Positions 1-9,281 are shown, counted from the first letter of the stretch. The stretch is DNA of 31,500 bases from Symbiodinium natans (GCA_905221605.1 CAJNDS010002368.1:326001-357500); one strand, 5' to 3'. Translations and numbers: made by a program. The notes: generated from the sequence alone by a model not told the origin.

Positions 1-131
1 AACCCCAAAGCCTAAGCCCTAAAAACCCTATGCCCTAAACCCTATAAAACCTAAAACCCTAAACCCCTAGACCCGAAACCCTAAACCCTAAAACCCTAAA
101 CCCTAAACCCTACACCCTAAACCCTAAACCC
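1..131. repeat. Degenerate CCCTAAA telomere-type repeats at the window edge
   Basis: Mixed CCCTAAA, CCCTAAAA and CCCCTAGA units with spacer bases, too degenerate for a true chromosome end. A 60-bp unique island follows; its minus strand can read DPESRLRLHMLELVE before GGTTTAGGG, a possible but unproven exon. Confidence 0.9.
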
Positions 132-190
132 TCCACCAGCTCAAGCATGTGCAGCCTCAGCCTGCTCTCGGGATCCGAGACCTAATTCCT

Positions 191-325
191 CAGGTTTAAG
201 GTTTAGGGTTTAGGGGTTTAGGGGTTTAGGGTTTAGGGTTTGGGGTTTAGGGGTTTAGGGTTTAGGGTTTAGGGCTTAGGGTTTAGGGCTTAGGGTTTAG
301 GGTTTAGGGTTTAGGATTTGGGGTT
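191..325. repeat. TTTAGGG/TTTAGGGG repeats
   Basis: About 17 units, G-rich on the plus strand, opposite in orientation to the first block. They mix heptamer and octamer units. Confidence 0.9.
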
Positions 326-359
326 CAAGGGGCCCCAATGAATAGAATAGGGTTTCGGG

Positions 360-425
360 GGTTCTTATAGAAATTTTTAGAGGAACCATGAGTAGTAATT
401 ATTCCGACCCCTATATTACCCCTAA
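360..425. repeat. Family F dispersed repeat, inverted copy
   Basis: Reverse-complement relative of 10446-10527, flanked by TTTAGGG units. Confidence 0.45.
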
Positions 426-570
426 AAAGGGTCTAGGGTTCTTTGGGTTTCGGGTTTAGAGTTTTAGGGCTTAGGGTTTAGGCTTAGGGTTTCGGGCTTA
501 GGATGTATCGTTTTAGAGTAGAAATTCGTGTCCCTGTAACCGAAAGTGAACGCAATCAAACTTAGCCCCC

Positions 571-692
571 ACTTCAAGGTTCATGGGTAGTTATCAGTTG
601 GGTAAGAAATATCTGAATAAGGATTTAACCAGTTCTATCTTTAGTTACCCTACTCTTATCCCCGCTTATAACTACCCCTGAGCCTCCAAGTA
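571..692. mobile_element. Family A inverted-repeat element (MITE-like)
   Basis: Ends ACTTCAAGGTTCATGGGTAG and TAACTACCCCTGAGCCTCCA are near-perfect inverted repeats around about 80 bp of AT-richer sequence. Same termini as several other copies here. Confidence 0.65.
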
Positions 693-870
693 AGAAGGGG
701 ATGCGGGCACTACTGGGCGTCCTGGGTTGTGGGGCCTGGCTAGCGTCTCTATTAGGTATAAGCCGTTTGGCTTCCCTAAACCCTAAACCCTAAACCCTAA
801 AAAGGAAATCCAGCGACTCCCATCCCTGCAACTGCGTAGACAAAGCCATGCTGATGAGTGAGGACCAAAA

Positions 871-1358
871 CTAAGACCCGAACATCGCATCGTCAGACCT
901 CGTCTGCCAAAACTCGAGGTCGAAGGGCGCCAGCGCGCTGGAGACCTGATCGTCGAATTGGGCCCTGATGCCCTCCACGAAAACTTGGCACAATGTTGTA
1001 CCACTCCGAGCTGCTCGGCAACCCATTGAGTGACCTTCTTCCAGCACCGGCAGAGAAGAATAGCATCTCTCCGGATAGAAATTTCAGGTCTGCCATAGAG
1101 AAACTTCCAGGACCTCCGAAGGGTCTGGACCAGGCCGGTCGTGTAGGAAGACTCCAACACCAACGGTCGCCGGAGCTCACCGCTGGGGGATCGAAAACAA
1201 AAGAGTGCGTTGAGTTGGTCTTCGAGGGATGCAATCTGATGCGCTGAGCGTGCCGTGTGTGAAGCGGCTTTCTCGTTTTTGATTCCATCGAAGGACCACG
1301 CGAACTGAATGGCCACAGTGGCCAATTCAGACACAAGGGCGGATACCTCTAGCTTCAT
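871..1358 (-). pseudogene. Frameshifted coding block of unknown protein
   Basis: A 480-nt repeat-free minus-strand block. From the ATG at 1358 it reads MKLEVSALVSELATVAIQFA, then SLEDQLNALFCFRSPSGELR and ISIRRDAILLCRCWKKVTQW. Near 987 good coding moves to another frame (VFVEGIRAQFDDQVSSALAP, then FDLEFWQTRSDDAMFGS) and stops at 871-873. The switch suggests an indel or a very short intron. No family was recognised. It does not join channel exon 21 in phase. Confidence 0.4.
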
Positions 1359-1453
1359 CCTTATTTAGGGTACTTGGTAACACTGCTTTTCAAACTTCCC
1401 GTGAACCTCCAAGTAGGAGGTTCTCTGAGGTGCTTGTACACAGCCCTAGGGGT

Positions 1454-1547
1454 CTACCAATTGCTTAAGAACCCCGGGAAATAAACACATATTCCTTATT
1501 AAGGGTAATGTAGGGAATATGATTGGGGTTCTTAAGCGAATAGTAGG
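1454..1547. mobile_element. Family B inverted-repeat element
   Basis: Ends CTACCAATTGCTTAAGAACC and GGTTCTTAAGCGAATAGTAG are inverted repeats. The core is TTCCTTATTAAGGGTAATG. Confidence 0.7.
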
Positions 1548-1654
1548 AACACTTAAGAGCCCTGGGAAATGTTTAGGGTTTTAGGGTTTAGGGCTTAGGG
1601 TTTGGGGTTTCAGGGTCTTGGGGTTTCGGGTTTTGGGGATACTTAACTGGGAAT

Positions 1655-1762
1655 CTACCAATTGCTTAAGAACCCCGGAAAGTAAAACATCATATTCCTT
1701 ACTAAGGGTAATGTAGGGAATCTTACTGTTTACTTTTTTGGGGTTCTTGAGCAAATAGTAGG
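1655..1762. mobile_element. Family B inverted-repeat element
   Basis: Same termini and core as the copy 200 bp away, in the same orientation. Confidence 0.7.
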
Positions 1763-1961
1763 AATGCTTAAAAGCTTCAGGCTTCCGAAAAAATGAAACG
1801 AAGGGTGGAATCCCTCCGAAAAGCACCTTTTGCAACCCCGGCAGGGGGCTTAGGAATCTCAAGGCAAAAAACTGCACAACTCCTGTAGAAAACAGCGGTT
1901 TAGGGTTTAGGGTTTAGGGTTTATGGTTTAGGGTTTAGGGTTTAGGGCAACAACTGGCCGC

Positions 1962-2002
1962 CTCTCCGTCACCGTCTTGGTCCAGGAGGTTGAAGAGCTC
2001 TC
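1962..2002 (-). CDS. Channel exon 21: EF-hand 2, first half
   Basis: Forty-one nt, phase 1 to 0, reading ELFNLLDQDGDGE after GA. The loop D-Q-D-G-D-G-E is canonical for positions 1-7. The acceptor is TCAAAG|GA and the donor GAG|GCGGCC. The rest of the loop should follow at lower coordinates, but no matching exon was recognised. Confidence 0.85.
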
Positions 2003-2956
2003 CTTTGATCGGCGGCTTCGGGTTTGAGGGGGTTGGCACGCATGTGCCGGACGACAAACACCGGTGTTTTGCAGGAGGCCCGCAAAAGTTGGTGGGTTTT
2101 GGCAAAAGGGGGCCCAAGAACCTCTTCAAAAAGCAAAACCCTAAACCCTAAACCCTGATGGGCAACGCTGCACGACGAAATGATGTAGGAGGCCGAACCT
2201 GGAGACTTGGAGGTTCATGGTGTAGTTTCAGGGTTTAGGGTTCAGGGGTTTAGGGTTAAAGGTTTAGGGTTATAAAGTGCCGCAAATGAAGGAAAGAAGG
2301 GTTTTAATCACGTAACCCGAAATAAGGTTGTAGCTAGAGCTATCCTACTTGCAACTGCCCATGACCTTACTTCTCCTAAAAACCCAGTGGAGAAAAAAGG
2401 TTAAACTATTAATATTCCTACTGAAAATAAAGGAAACCTAAAAAGCTTAAAGTTCAACTAAAGGCGAAGTAAGTGAGTTTCCCAGCAGCCCGGTGCTTGA
2501 GCCCTAGAAACCTACATGCACTCTCACCCAGAAGCCACCCAAAACCAATGAAGCCCCTGAAGCCCCCAAAGGACCCAGCAGCCTAAATCCCTAGAACCCC
2601 AAAACCCCGAACGGCCTCAAAGCCTCAAAGCCTCAAACCCTGAAACCCGAAAAGCCTGAACCTCCAAAAACTCTGAAACCCTAAAACCCTAAGACTGACC
2701 CTGAAACCCTAAAAGTCTAAAACCCTAAATCCCTAAAGCCGAAAACCCTAAAAGCCTTAAACCCTAAAAACCCACAGCCCAGCAGGCTGCGGCTTAGGGT
2801 TTGGGGTTTGGGGTTTAGGGCTTGGGGTTTAGGGTTTAGGGCTTTTCGGGTGTTCAGGGTTGCAAGGCATGGGGCTCTAGAGGGCATCGGGAGGGTTTAG
2901 GGTTCAGGGCATTGGGTTTACAAGGGTTGAGGGTTCAAAAGGTTTTAGGGTTCCGC

Positions 2957-3024
2957 GTTTAGGGTTTAGGGGGTAACCCTAAACCCTAAACCCTAAACCC
3001 TAAATCCTAAACCCTAAACCCTAA
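2957..3024. repeat. TTTAGGG to CCCTAAA orientation switch
   Basis: TTTAGGG units run into GGGGTAACCC and then CCCTAAA units, a direct inversion point with no spacer. The two arms can form a hairpin. Confidence 0.85.
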
Positions 3025-3069
3025 AGGTTTCAAGGATCAGGGCTTCAGGGCTTAAAACATCAGCCGCGC

Positions 3070-3118
3070 TTCGGGCATCCGACGTGTCCAGCTGCTGCGT
3101 GGCGAAGTAGGCCTGTAC
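3070..3118 (-). CDS. Channel exon 20: inter-EF-hand helix
   Basis: Forty-nine nt, phase 0 to 1, reading VQAYFATQQLDTSDAR plus A. AYFATQQLD is the usual linker between paired EF-hands in dinoflagellate channels. The acceptor TTTTCAG|GTA is strong; the donor A|GCGCGG is the weakest of the set. Confidence 0.87.
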
Positions 3119-3158
3119 CTGAAAACAAGGAGCTCCCCCCAAGAAAGAGTCCAAGTAG

Positions 3159-3234
3159 CCCTAAACCCTAAACCCTAAACCCTAAACCCTAAACCCTAAA
3201 CCCTACACCCTAAACCCTAAACCCTAAACCCTGA
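3159..3234. repeat. CCCTAAA array
   Basis: About ten units, one with CCCTACA. It lies 41 nt above channel exon 20. Confidence 0.92.
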
Positions 3235-3528
3235 TGTCAACAGCATCTACTTGGGCCTGGAAGGTTCATATATACGACATTGGTGCCTTGAAGAGGAGCT
3301 TGGCTTCTTGCCAAGGAAGTTCAAGAGGCTTTAGGGTTTAGGGTTTAGGATTAGGGTTATTTAGGGCTATACCACTCTAAAGCTATGTACCTGCTGAGAA
3401 GGTGCGGGTTTCAGGGTGTTTGTTTGCTGGACTTTCAGGGTGCCGTAGGGCTTCGGGTGGGGTTACGAGCGGCCCTAAACCTCAGAACAAAAAAACAAAC
3501 TCCAAACCCCAAACCTAAACCCCAACAG

Positions 3529-3562
3529 CCCCCCCCCCCCCCCCCAAAAAAAAAAAAAAAAA
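3529..3562. repeat. C17-A17 homopolymer junction
   Basis: Seventeen C directly followed by seventeen A, then a short GA run. Similar to C26-A24 at 6219-6268. Confidence 0.97.
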
Positions 3563-3627
3563 GAGAGAGAACTGAACCCTAAAACCGTAAACCCTGAACC
3601 CTAAACCCTAAACCCTAAACCGGGCAC

Positions 3628-3693
3628 GTGCTCGTTGTGAATGAAGGACCGGAACTGCTCCCAGTCGATGCATCCGGTGCCCTCTGCGTCGAC
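3628..3693 (-). CDS. Channel exon 19: EF-hand 1 loop
   Basis: Sixty-six nt, phase 0 to 0. The loop reads DAEGTGCIDWEQF and is followed by RSFIHNEH. Loop positions 1, 3, 5, 6 and 8 fit an EF-hand, but position 12 is Gln instead of Glu, which would weaken calcium binding. The acceptor is CCAAAAG|GTC and the donor CAC|GTGCCC. It is flanked by CCCTAAA (low) and TTTAGGG (high). Confidence 0.9.
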
Positions 3694-3999
3694 CTTTTGG
3701 GGCTTTTGGGGGTTTAGGGTTTAGGGTTTAGGGTTTAGGCTTGAGGGTTGTGGGTTTCAACCCTAAACCCAAAGCCCTGAGCCCTAAACCCCAAATCCTT
3801 AACCCTACGAGTTTGGGGGTTTTGGATTTAGGCCGATTCAGGTTTTGGGGTTTTAAGGCCTAGGCTCTAGGGACTGTAGGGCAAAGGGTTGCGAAGCATC
3901 CGCAGGAATGATAATCTAGTCGGGTTCAAGGTTATAGGGTTTATGCCATATCGCAGGACTGTAAGGAGCCTGGCACCTGTCATATGTCTATATCCCTAG

Positions 4000-4180
4000 C
4001 CCTAAACCCTAAACCCTAAACCCTAAACCCTAAACCCTAAACCCTAAACCCTAAACCCTAAACCCTAAACCCTAAACCCTAAACCCTAAACCCTAAACCC
4101 TAAACCCTAAACCCTAAACCCTAAACCCTAAACCCTAAACCCTAAACCCTAAACCCTAAACCCTAACCCTAAACCCTAAC
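4000..4180. repeat. Near-perfect CCCTAAA array
   Basis: About 25 heptamers, almost uniform, with a single 6-mer near the end. It is one of the longest pure telomere-type arrays here, inside the intron between channel exons 18 and 19. Confidence 0.97.
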
Positions 4181-4575
4181 TGGTGCCTCATTTTGTCGGC
4201 CCTAAACTCGAAAACTCTAAATTGGGAGGCAATACCTTCTGAGTCAAGCCATTGGTCCGTAAAGGCAAACCACCTGCGGCGAGATTGGGCACCTTGCTCT
4301 CAAAAGAGAGGTCAAGCCCCTTTGGTTTAGGGTTTAGGGTTTGGGGTTTAGGGTTCAGGGTTTAGGGTTAGGGTGGCCTCCCTCAGAGCCTTTGGTGCTT
4401 GGGGGCTTAAGGGGGAGGGGTTGCTCCTGGTTTAATAAACGATAAAAAGAACCCTGAAGCCCTGAACCCGAAAAGCTAGAACTAAACAAACAAAAAGCCT
4501 CAAAACCCTAAAGCCCTCAAACCTTCAGTCCTTAAACCTAAAGTTCTAGAGTCCTACAAACCTGTAAACAAATGC

Positions 4576-4970
4576 GCCCTAACCCCTAAACCCCTAAACC
4601 CCTAAACCCCTAAACCCCTAAACCCCTAAACCCCTAAACCCCTAAACCCCTAAACCCCTAAACCCCTAAACCCAAAAACCCAAAAACCCAAAAGCCCTAA
4701 ACCCCAGACCCGAAACCCTAAACCCTAAAACCCTAAAACCCTAAACCCTCCTCCCAAGCAGAGAAAAGCTGCGCAACCCTCTAAACCCTAAACCCCTAAA
4801 CCCCCCCTAAACCCCTAAACCCCTAGACCCCTAAACCCTAAACCCCTAAACCCCTAAACCCCTAAACCCCTAAACCCCTAAACCCCTAAACCCCTAAACC
4901 CCTAAACCCCTAAACCCCTAAACCCCTAAACCCCTAAACCCCTAAACCCCATAAACCCCTAAACCCCTAA
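4576..4970. repeat. CCCCTAAA octamer arrays
   Basis: Two blocks (4576-4672 and 4783-4970) of almost uniform 8-bp units, CCCCTAAA, separated by mixed CCCAAAA/CCCTAAA sequence. Confidence 0.95.
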
Positions 4971-5068
4971 ACCCAAAAACCCAAAAACCCAAAAACCCAA
5001 AAACCCAAAAACCCAAAAACCCAAAAACCCAAAAACCCAAAAACCCAAAAAACCCAAAACCCAAAAAC
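4971..5068. repeat. CCCAAAAA octamer array
   Basis: About 12 units of CCCAAAAA directly following the CCCCTAAA block, a separately amplified variant. Confidence 0.93.
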
Positions 5069-5110
5069 CCTAAACCCTAAACCCTAACCCCTAAACCCTA
5101 AACCGCTGGC

Positions 5111-5147
5111 CTCCTCGAAGATGCTCTTCATCTCAGCCACGAAGGAC
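5111..5147 (-). CDS. Channel exon 18: entering helix of EF-hand 1
   Basis: Thirty-seven nt, phase 2 to 0, reading SFVAEMKSIFEE. The acceptor is CTGCCAG|G and the donor GAG|GCCAGC. Joined to exon 19 it gives SIFEE-VDAEGTG, with Phe correctly placed before the calcium loop. Confidence 0.83.
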
Positions 5148-5177
5148 CTGGCAGCTGCAAGGCGTCTCAGAACCGTT

Positions 5178-5640
5178 CGGGGTTTAGGGTTATAGGGTTT
5201 ATAGGGTTTGAAGGGTTTATAAGGCTTATAGGGCTTATAATTACAGGGCTTAGAGGGTTTATAGAGTTTACAGGGTTTATAGGGTTTATAGCATTACAGG
5301 GCTTATAGGGCTTATAGGGCACATAGGCTTTGGGGTTTTGGGGTTTTTAGGGCTTTTGGGGGATTTAGGGCTTTTGGGTTTTTTTTTGGGTTTTTAGGGT
5401 TTATGGGGTTTAGGGCTTTTAGGGCTTGTAGGGCTTGTAGGCTTAGGGTGTTTAGGGTTCATAGGGTTCATAGGGTTCATAGGGTTTATAGGGTTTATAG
5501 GGTTCATAGGGTTTATAGGGTTTATAGGGTTTACGGGCTTTATAGGGTTTATAGGGTTTCAGGCTTTATAGGGTTTATAGGGTTTATAGGCTTTATAGGG
5601 TTTAGGGTTTTGACGGTTTAGGGTTTTTAGGGTTGAGAGT
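5178..5640. repeat. TTTATAGGG-type array
   Basis: A long run of 9-10 bp units (GGGTTTATA, GGGTTCATA, GGGCTTATA). One frame translates as a meaningless VYRVYRVHRV repeat. It lies just above channel exon 18. Confidence 0.9.
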
Positions 5641-5697
5641 TTAGGCTTTAGGGTTTAGGCTTTAGGATGACCGTCCGAAGAGCCCAACTACCGGGTT

Positions 5698-5880
5698 CAG
5701 GATTCAGGGTTTAGGGCTTCAGGGTTTAGGGTTTGGTGTTTAGGGTTTAGGGTAGTTTAGGGCTTCAGGGTTTGGGGCTTTGGGTTTAGGGCTAAGGGTT
5801 CAAGTTTCGGGTTTGGGGGTTTAGGGTTTGGGATTTAGGGTCTCGAGGGTTTAGGGCATAGTGGTTTAGGGCTTATGGCT
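5698..5880. repeat. Degenerate TTTAGGG repeats
   Basis: TTTAGGG units with many substitutions and no array longer than four. No coding signal was seen. Confidence 0.85.
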
Positions 5881-6188
5881 CCTCCACCAAAACCCTCTTT
5901 TGGAGAAGGTACCTTAGTCTACATTTGCGGAATCTATGTGGGTGGCTATCTTAGGGTCCCTGGGGGAGTCCTTGCTTTAAGGGTGCCGCACTAAATACAG
6001 GGGACCCAAAAAGGGGACCCCTAATTTAGAGTACGTACTACCCAGGTTCATCCAGGTTAGTTGGAGTGGGTTTGTGGTCTCAGGGTTTTGGCGCCTGAGG
6101 TTTGGGGGGGGGGGGGTTTTCCGGTTTTTTGGCTTAGGGATTAGGGTTTTTAGGGTCTAGGGTTCTAGGGTTTAGGGTTTCAGGTTGC

Positions 6189-6223
6189 TTCGCTAGCAGT
6201 CCTTAGCATTGACTAGTACCCCC

Positions 6224-6254
<31 letters not shown>

Positions 6255-6316
6255 AAAAAAAAAAAAAACAAAAAAAAATCCTACTAAGGACTGTTAGTAA
6301 GGGGAACATTCCAAGT
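6189..6316. mobile_element. Family C inverted-repeat element split by a C26-A24 tract
   Basis: CTAGCAGTCCTTAG on the left pairs with CTAAGGACTGTTAGTAAGGG on the right. Between them lie 26 C followed by 24 A. The outer right end GGGGAACATTCC matches the copy at 11387. Confidence 0.55.
6219..6268. repeat. C26-A24 homopolymer junction
   Basis: Twenty-six C directly followed by twenty-four A, inside a family C element. Confidence 0.97.
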
Positions 6317-6538
6317 TTCAGTGTTTGGGTGGGGATAAAGGGCGCTGGCTACATAAGGCAAGGAGACGCCGGCTGGAGGTCTGAAGGCCCTGCGTTAAGG
6401 GCTACGGGCCTCGTACCTGGCTAGGGTTTAGGGTTTAGGGTTTAGGGTCTAGGGTTTAGGGTTTAAGGCTTAGGGTTTAGGGCTTAGGGTTTCGGGTTTG
6501 GGGTTTAGGGTGGGTTAGACTTCAGGGTCTCCCCTTGC

Positions 6539-6588
6539 CCAAACACATGCTTGCCCGGCTCGTCAGACACCAGCTCGGACTGGATGGC
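6539..6588 (-). CDS. Channel exon 17: linker to EF-hands
   Basis: Fifty nt, phase 0 to 2, reading AIQSELVSDEPGKHVF plus GG. It continues exon 16 as DRDLA-AIQSEL. The acceptor is CTTCCAG|GCC and the donor GG|GCAAGG. TTTAGGG-type sequence lies on both sides. Confidence 0.78.
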
Positions 6589-6672
6589 CTGGAAGAGGGC
6601 CCAGTGTGCTTTGGAGTGTATTTTGTTCAGGGGTTTTATGGGTTTAGGGGTTTATGGGTTTAGGGTTTAAAC

Positions 6673-6750
6673 CTGGAGAGTTTTCAGCTCCGGCCTCTTG
6701 GGCTCTCTTGCTGTAGAATGAAGTGGTGCCATGCCTGGGGCCCTTCGGCA
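6673..6750 (-). CDS. Possible in-frame cassette exon in the channel gene
   Basis: Seventy-eight nt (26 codons), phase 0 to 0, between exons 16 and 17, which are also phase 0. It reads CRRAPGMAPLHSTAREPKRP then ELKTLQ. The acceptor is CGCCCCAG|T and the donor CTCCAG|GTTTAA, inside repeat-type sequence. Exons 16 and 17 already join well without it, so it may be optional or spurious. Confidence 0.3.
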
Positions 6751-7145
6751 CTGGGGCGTGAAAGAAAGCTTGTCTTTTTTTTTTGAGAAGCTCCTGCACA
6801 GGCCTGCTTGTGCGCAACCAACATGATCCACAGGCCCACAATTTTGTCTGAGGGCAAGATGCCATGTACTCATACTCTTACAAAACAAAAATAATCCTCA
6901 TATTGCCCTTATAAGGAAGAGTACTTTGTGTTTTTTGGGGGGTCTTATACTCATACCCTTTGCTTACGCTTCTGGCTTCAACGGTTCTGCTGCGTGGGCT
7001 GGTCCAAAACCCCAAACCCTAACCCTACACCCTAAAGCCAGCACATAGCCAGGAAATCAGGGTGTTGCTCATAAGTGCGCTCATGAACTGAAAGAACCCT
7101 GCCACTGCGGCCCTTTATTGAAGAGATGGCGGGGTTGGTGGGTTT

Positions 7146-7257
7146 CTACTATTTGCTTAAGAACCCAAAAAATATACTATATTCTTCCTGATAAGGGTAA
7201 TATAGGGATCATTTTTGTTTTAACTTTTGGGGGGGGAGTCCTTAAGCAAACAGTAGG
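7146..7257. mobile_element. Family B inverted-repeat element
   Basis: Ends CTACTATTTGCTTAAGAACC and CCTTAAGCAAACAGTAGG, with core TGATAAGGGTAATATAGGG. Confidence 0.7.
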
Positions 7258-7753
7258 CTCAAGGTCGCTGAGGTCGACTCGCAGTGACGCTCGAGCAGCT
7301 CACTCGTTTGGTTCGAGAATTTCCCACAAGAAGTCAACTCACTCCCTTTCTTTTTGCGTACGAAGAGGGGGAGAGGTGTCTTTGCAACTAGAATGGGTAT
7401 TTTGGGCATGGCTTATAACAGTATAGTAGTGCAGAGGTCAGGGAGCATAAGGTGAGCATATCTGACATCGTTTAGGCTCGCGCACTATCATTTAGGCTCG
7501 TCTACCCGTCTAAACCACAAACTCCAGGCCCTAAACCCTAAACCGGCCCAACCCCTCCCCAACCAACCCCTACAATTACTTCCCTCACAATCACCATGGA
7601 AAAAGAACACATTTTAAATCTTCCATTGGGCGCTATAAATGCAAAAAAACACGTATGAAGCAGGGTTTATACCCCTGGTAAGCCTAAAAGGACAACCAAT
7701 ATATACACCAATATAAAGAACCCTACAACAAAAGTATAAACCCTACAGTACTT

Positions 7754-7807
7754 CATACATATATATATATGTATATATATATATATATGTATGTATGTAT
7801 ATAGATA
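7754..7807. repeat. TA/TATG microsatellite
   Basis: ATATAT runs interspersed with GTAT units, about 54 bp, AT-only neighbourhood. Confidence 0.95.
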
Positions 7808-7861
7808 CGAACCCTAACCCAAAAGATCCTAAACCTCAAGCCCCTAAAAACTCTATAGTTC

Positions 7862-7974
7862 TTAGAGGTTCATGGATAATTATCAGTGGGGTTATAAGTA
7901 GGGCGACTACAGTTAGAATTGGCTATAACCTTATTTAGGCTACCGAGTAAAACTACCAATGAACCTCCAAGTTA
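7862..7974. mobile_element. Family A inverted-repeat element
   Basis: Left end TTAGAGGTTCATGGATAAT; right end ACTACCAATGAACCTCCAAG. About 113 bp. Confidence 0.65.
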
Positions 7975-8030
7975 TCGAAAGAAGTCTTCGAGCAGTACTT
8001 CCTTCATATGTATATGACAAACCCTACCCT

Positions 8031-8107
8031 AACCCTAAACCCTAAACCCTAAACCCTAAACCCTAAACCCTAAACCCTAAACCCTGACCCCCCCCCCCCC
8101 CCCCCCC
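8031..8107. repeat. CCCTAAA array ending in C20
   Basis: About seven CCCTAAA units run directly into 20 consecutive C at 8088-8107. It lies 50 nt below channel exon 16. Confidence 0.95.
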
Positions 8108-8157
8108 AAACACTATACTTCCTAAAGAAGGTATAGGAAAGAAGTCTCCGAGTGCGC

Positions 8158-8202
8158 TGCCAAGTCCCGATCCAGCCGTGACAGTTCGCAGGCGCGCTGA
8201 AC
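8158..8202 (-). CDS. Channel exon 16: post-S6 linker
   Basis: Forty-five nt, phase 0 to 0, reading VQRACELSRLDRDLA. The DRDLA motif after S6 is typical of these channels. The acceptor is CCCTCAG|GTT and the donor GCA|GCGCAC. A CCCTAAA array ending in C20 lies below and a 149-bp TTTAGGG array above. Confidence 0.83.
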
Positions 8203-8236
8203 CTGAGGGGCTTCGGAGGATTCTTTACATCTCCGA

Positions 8237-8385
8237 TAGGGTTTAGGGTTTAGGGTTTAGGGTTTAGGGTTTAGGGTTTAGGGTTTAGGGTTTAGGGTTT
8301 AGGGTTTGGGGTTTAGGGTTTAGGGTTTAGGGTTTAGGGTTTAGGGTTTAGGGTTTAGGGTTTAGGGTTTAGGGTTTAGGGTTTA
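8237..8385. repeat. Near-perfect TTTAGGG array
   Basis: About 21 units with one TTTGGGG variant, starting 34 nt above channel exon 16. In transcript sense it lies before that exon as CCCUAAA. Confidence 0.97.
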
Positions 8386-8467
8386 CAAAAAAAGGGAAGC
8401 CCAGAAAGCCATGTGACCACATAAGCAGAAGTTTCAAAAACCGACACACCACCTACACCCTAATGTC

Positions 8468-8559
8468 TAACTGGGAGCCTATCTACCTACAGGTTTAAGG
8501 TCACACCTACTAAACAGGGGGTACCTACTGCTAACCTGTAGGCAAATAGGGTCCCAGGT
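8468..8559. mobile_element. Solitary inverted-repeat element
   Basis: AACTGGGAGCCTATCTACCT on the left and its near complement GGCAAATAGGGTCCCAGGT on the right, about 92 bp, no other copy seen in the window. Confidence 0.55.
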
Positions 8560-8686
8560 CAACCCTGAACCCCAAGCCCTAAACCCGACATGGAACCCAG
8601 ACACCGAACAATAGAGGGTTTAGGGTCCCCTGAAACCCTCGGTTTAGGGTTTAGGGTTTAGGGTCCCCTGAAACCCTCTGAGAAAC

Positions 8687-8728
8687 CTTCATGGAGAAGG
8701 CCCTCTGCCGCACAGGTCTTGCCCAGGG
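8687..8728 (-). CDS. Possible in-frame cassette exon in the channel gene
   Basis: Forty-two nt, phase 0 to 0, between exons 15 and 16, reading PWARPVRQRAFSMK. The acceptor is TTCAAAG|C and the donor AAG|GTTTCT. Another frame (ALGKTCAAEGLLHE) is also open. It lacks the AG|G acceptor of the firm exons, so it is weakly supported. Confidence 0.2.
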
Positions 8729-8987
8729 CTTTGAAGTTTAGTGCTAGATCTCAACCGCAACGTGGCTTTGAAAGCTCCGAAACTAGAATCAGCATTTCAT
8801 CCCAAGCTAGCACCCAGCCGAGTTTAGCCCGAAGCCCCCAAAGCCGAACCCCCGAAACCCCCGAAACCCCGAAACCCCTAGAACCCCTAAACCCCTAAAT
8901 CCCTAAACCCCTAAACCCCTAGACCTCAAACCCCTAAAACCCCTAATAGCCCTAAACGCCCCACCCCAAATGGCCCGAGAGCCGGAC

Positions 8988-9014
8988 GAATGCACTGGTC
9001 AGCACGTTCAGGAC
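8988..9014 (-). CDS. Channel exon 15: second half of S6 (27-nt microexon)
   Basis: Only nine codons, VLNVLTSAF, phase 0 to 0. LNVLT is the conserved inner end of S6. The acceptor is AGAAAG|GTC and the donor TTC|GTCCGG. CCCCTAAA-type repeats lie on the low side and TTAGGG-type on the high side. Confidence 0.84.
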
Positions 9015-9228
9015 CTTTCTATACTGTCAACTGTACACGAGTTAGGGTCTTGGGGGAGGTTAGGGCGTTAGGAATCTTAAGGGCTTTTGGGTTTAGGGTT
9101 TCGGGTTTTTAGGCTTAGGGTTGAGGGTTTTGGGTTCTGGGTTTAAGGGTTTAGAACTTCAGTAAGGTTCAGGGCTTCGGGTTTCGGGGTCTACGCCTCG
9201 AACGTTGCTACCTCTGCCGCCCAGCTAC

Positions 9229-9267
9229 GCCAATCACCACGAAGAGGACGTAGAAGGCGAAGAGGAT
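9229..9267 (-). CDS. Channel exon 14: first half of S6
   Basis: Thirty-nine nt, phase 0 to 0, reading ILFAFYVLFVVIG, strongly hydrophobic. The acceptor GCGACAG|ATC is the only one here not followed by G. The donor is GGC|GTAGCT. It follows exon 13 directly (WLYQ-ILFAFY) and runs into exon 15. Confidence 0.87.
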
Positions 9268-9281
9268 CTGTCGCTGAACCC

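Noticed and set aside
1-131. A true chromosome end at the window start
   Set aside because: The units are degenerate, change orientation at once and recur for 24 kb, so there is no sign of a terminal telomere.
5403-5621. A 72-codon VYRVYRVHR frame
   Set aside because: It is only the translation of the TTTATAGGG repeat.
4000-8385. CRISPR-like arrays
   Set aside because: The repeats are continuous heptamers or octamers without unique spacers.
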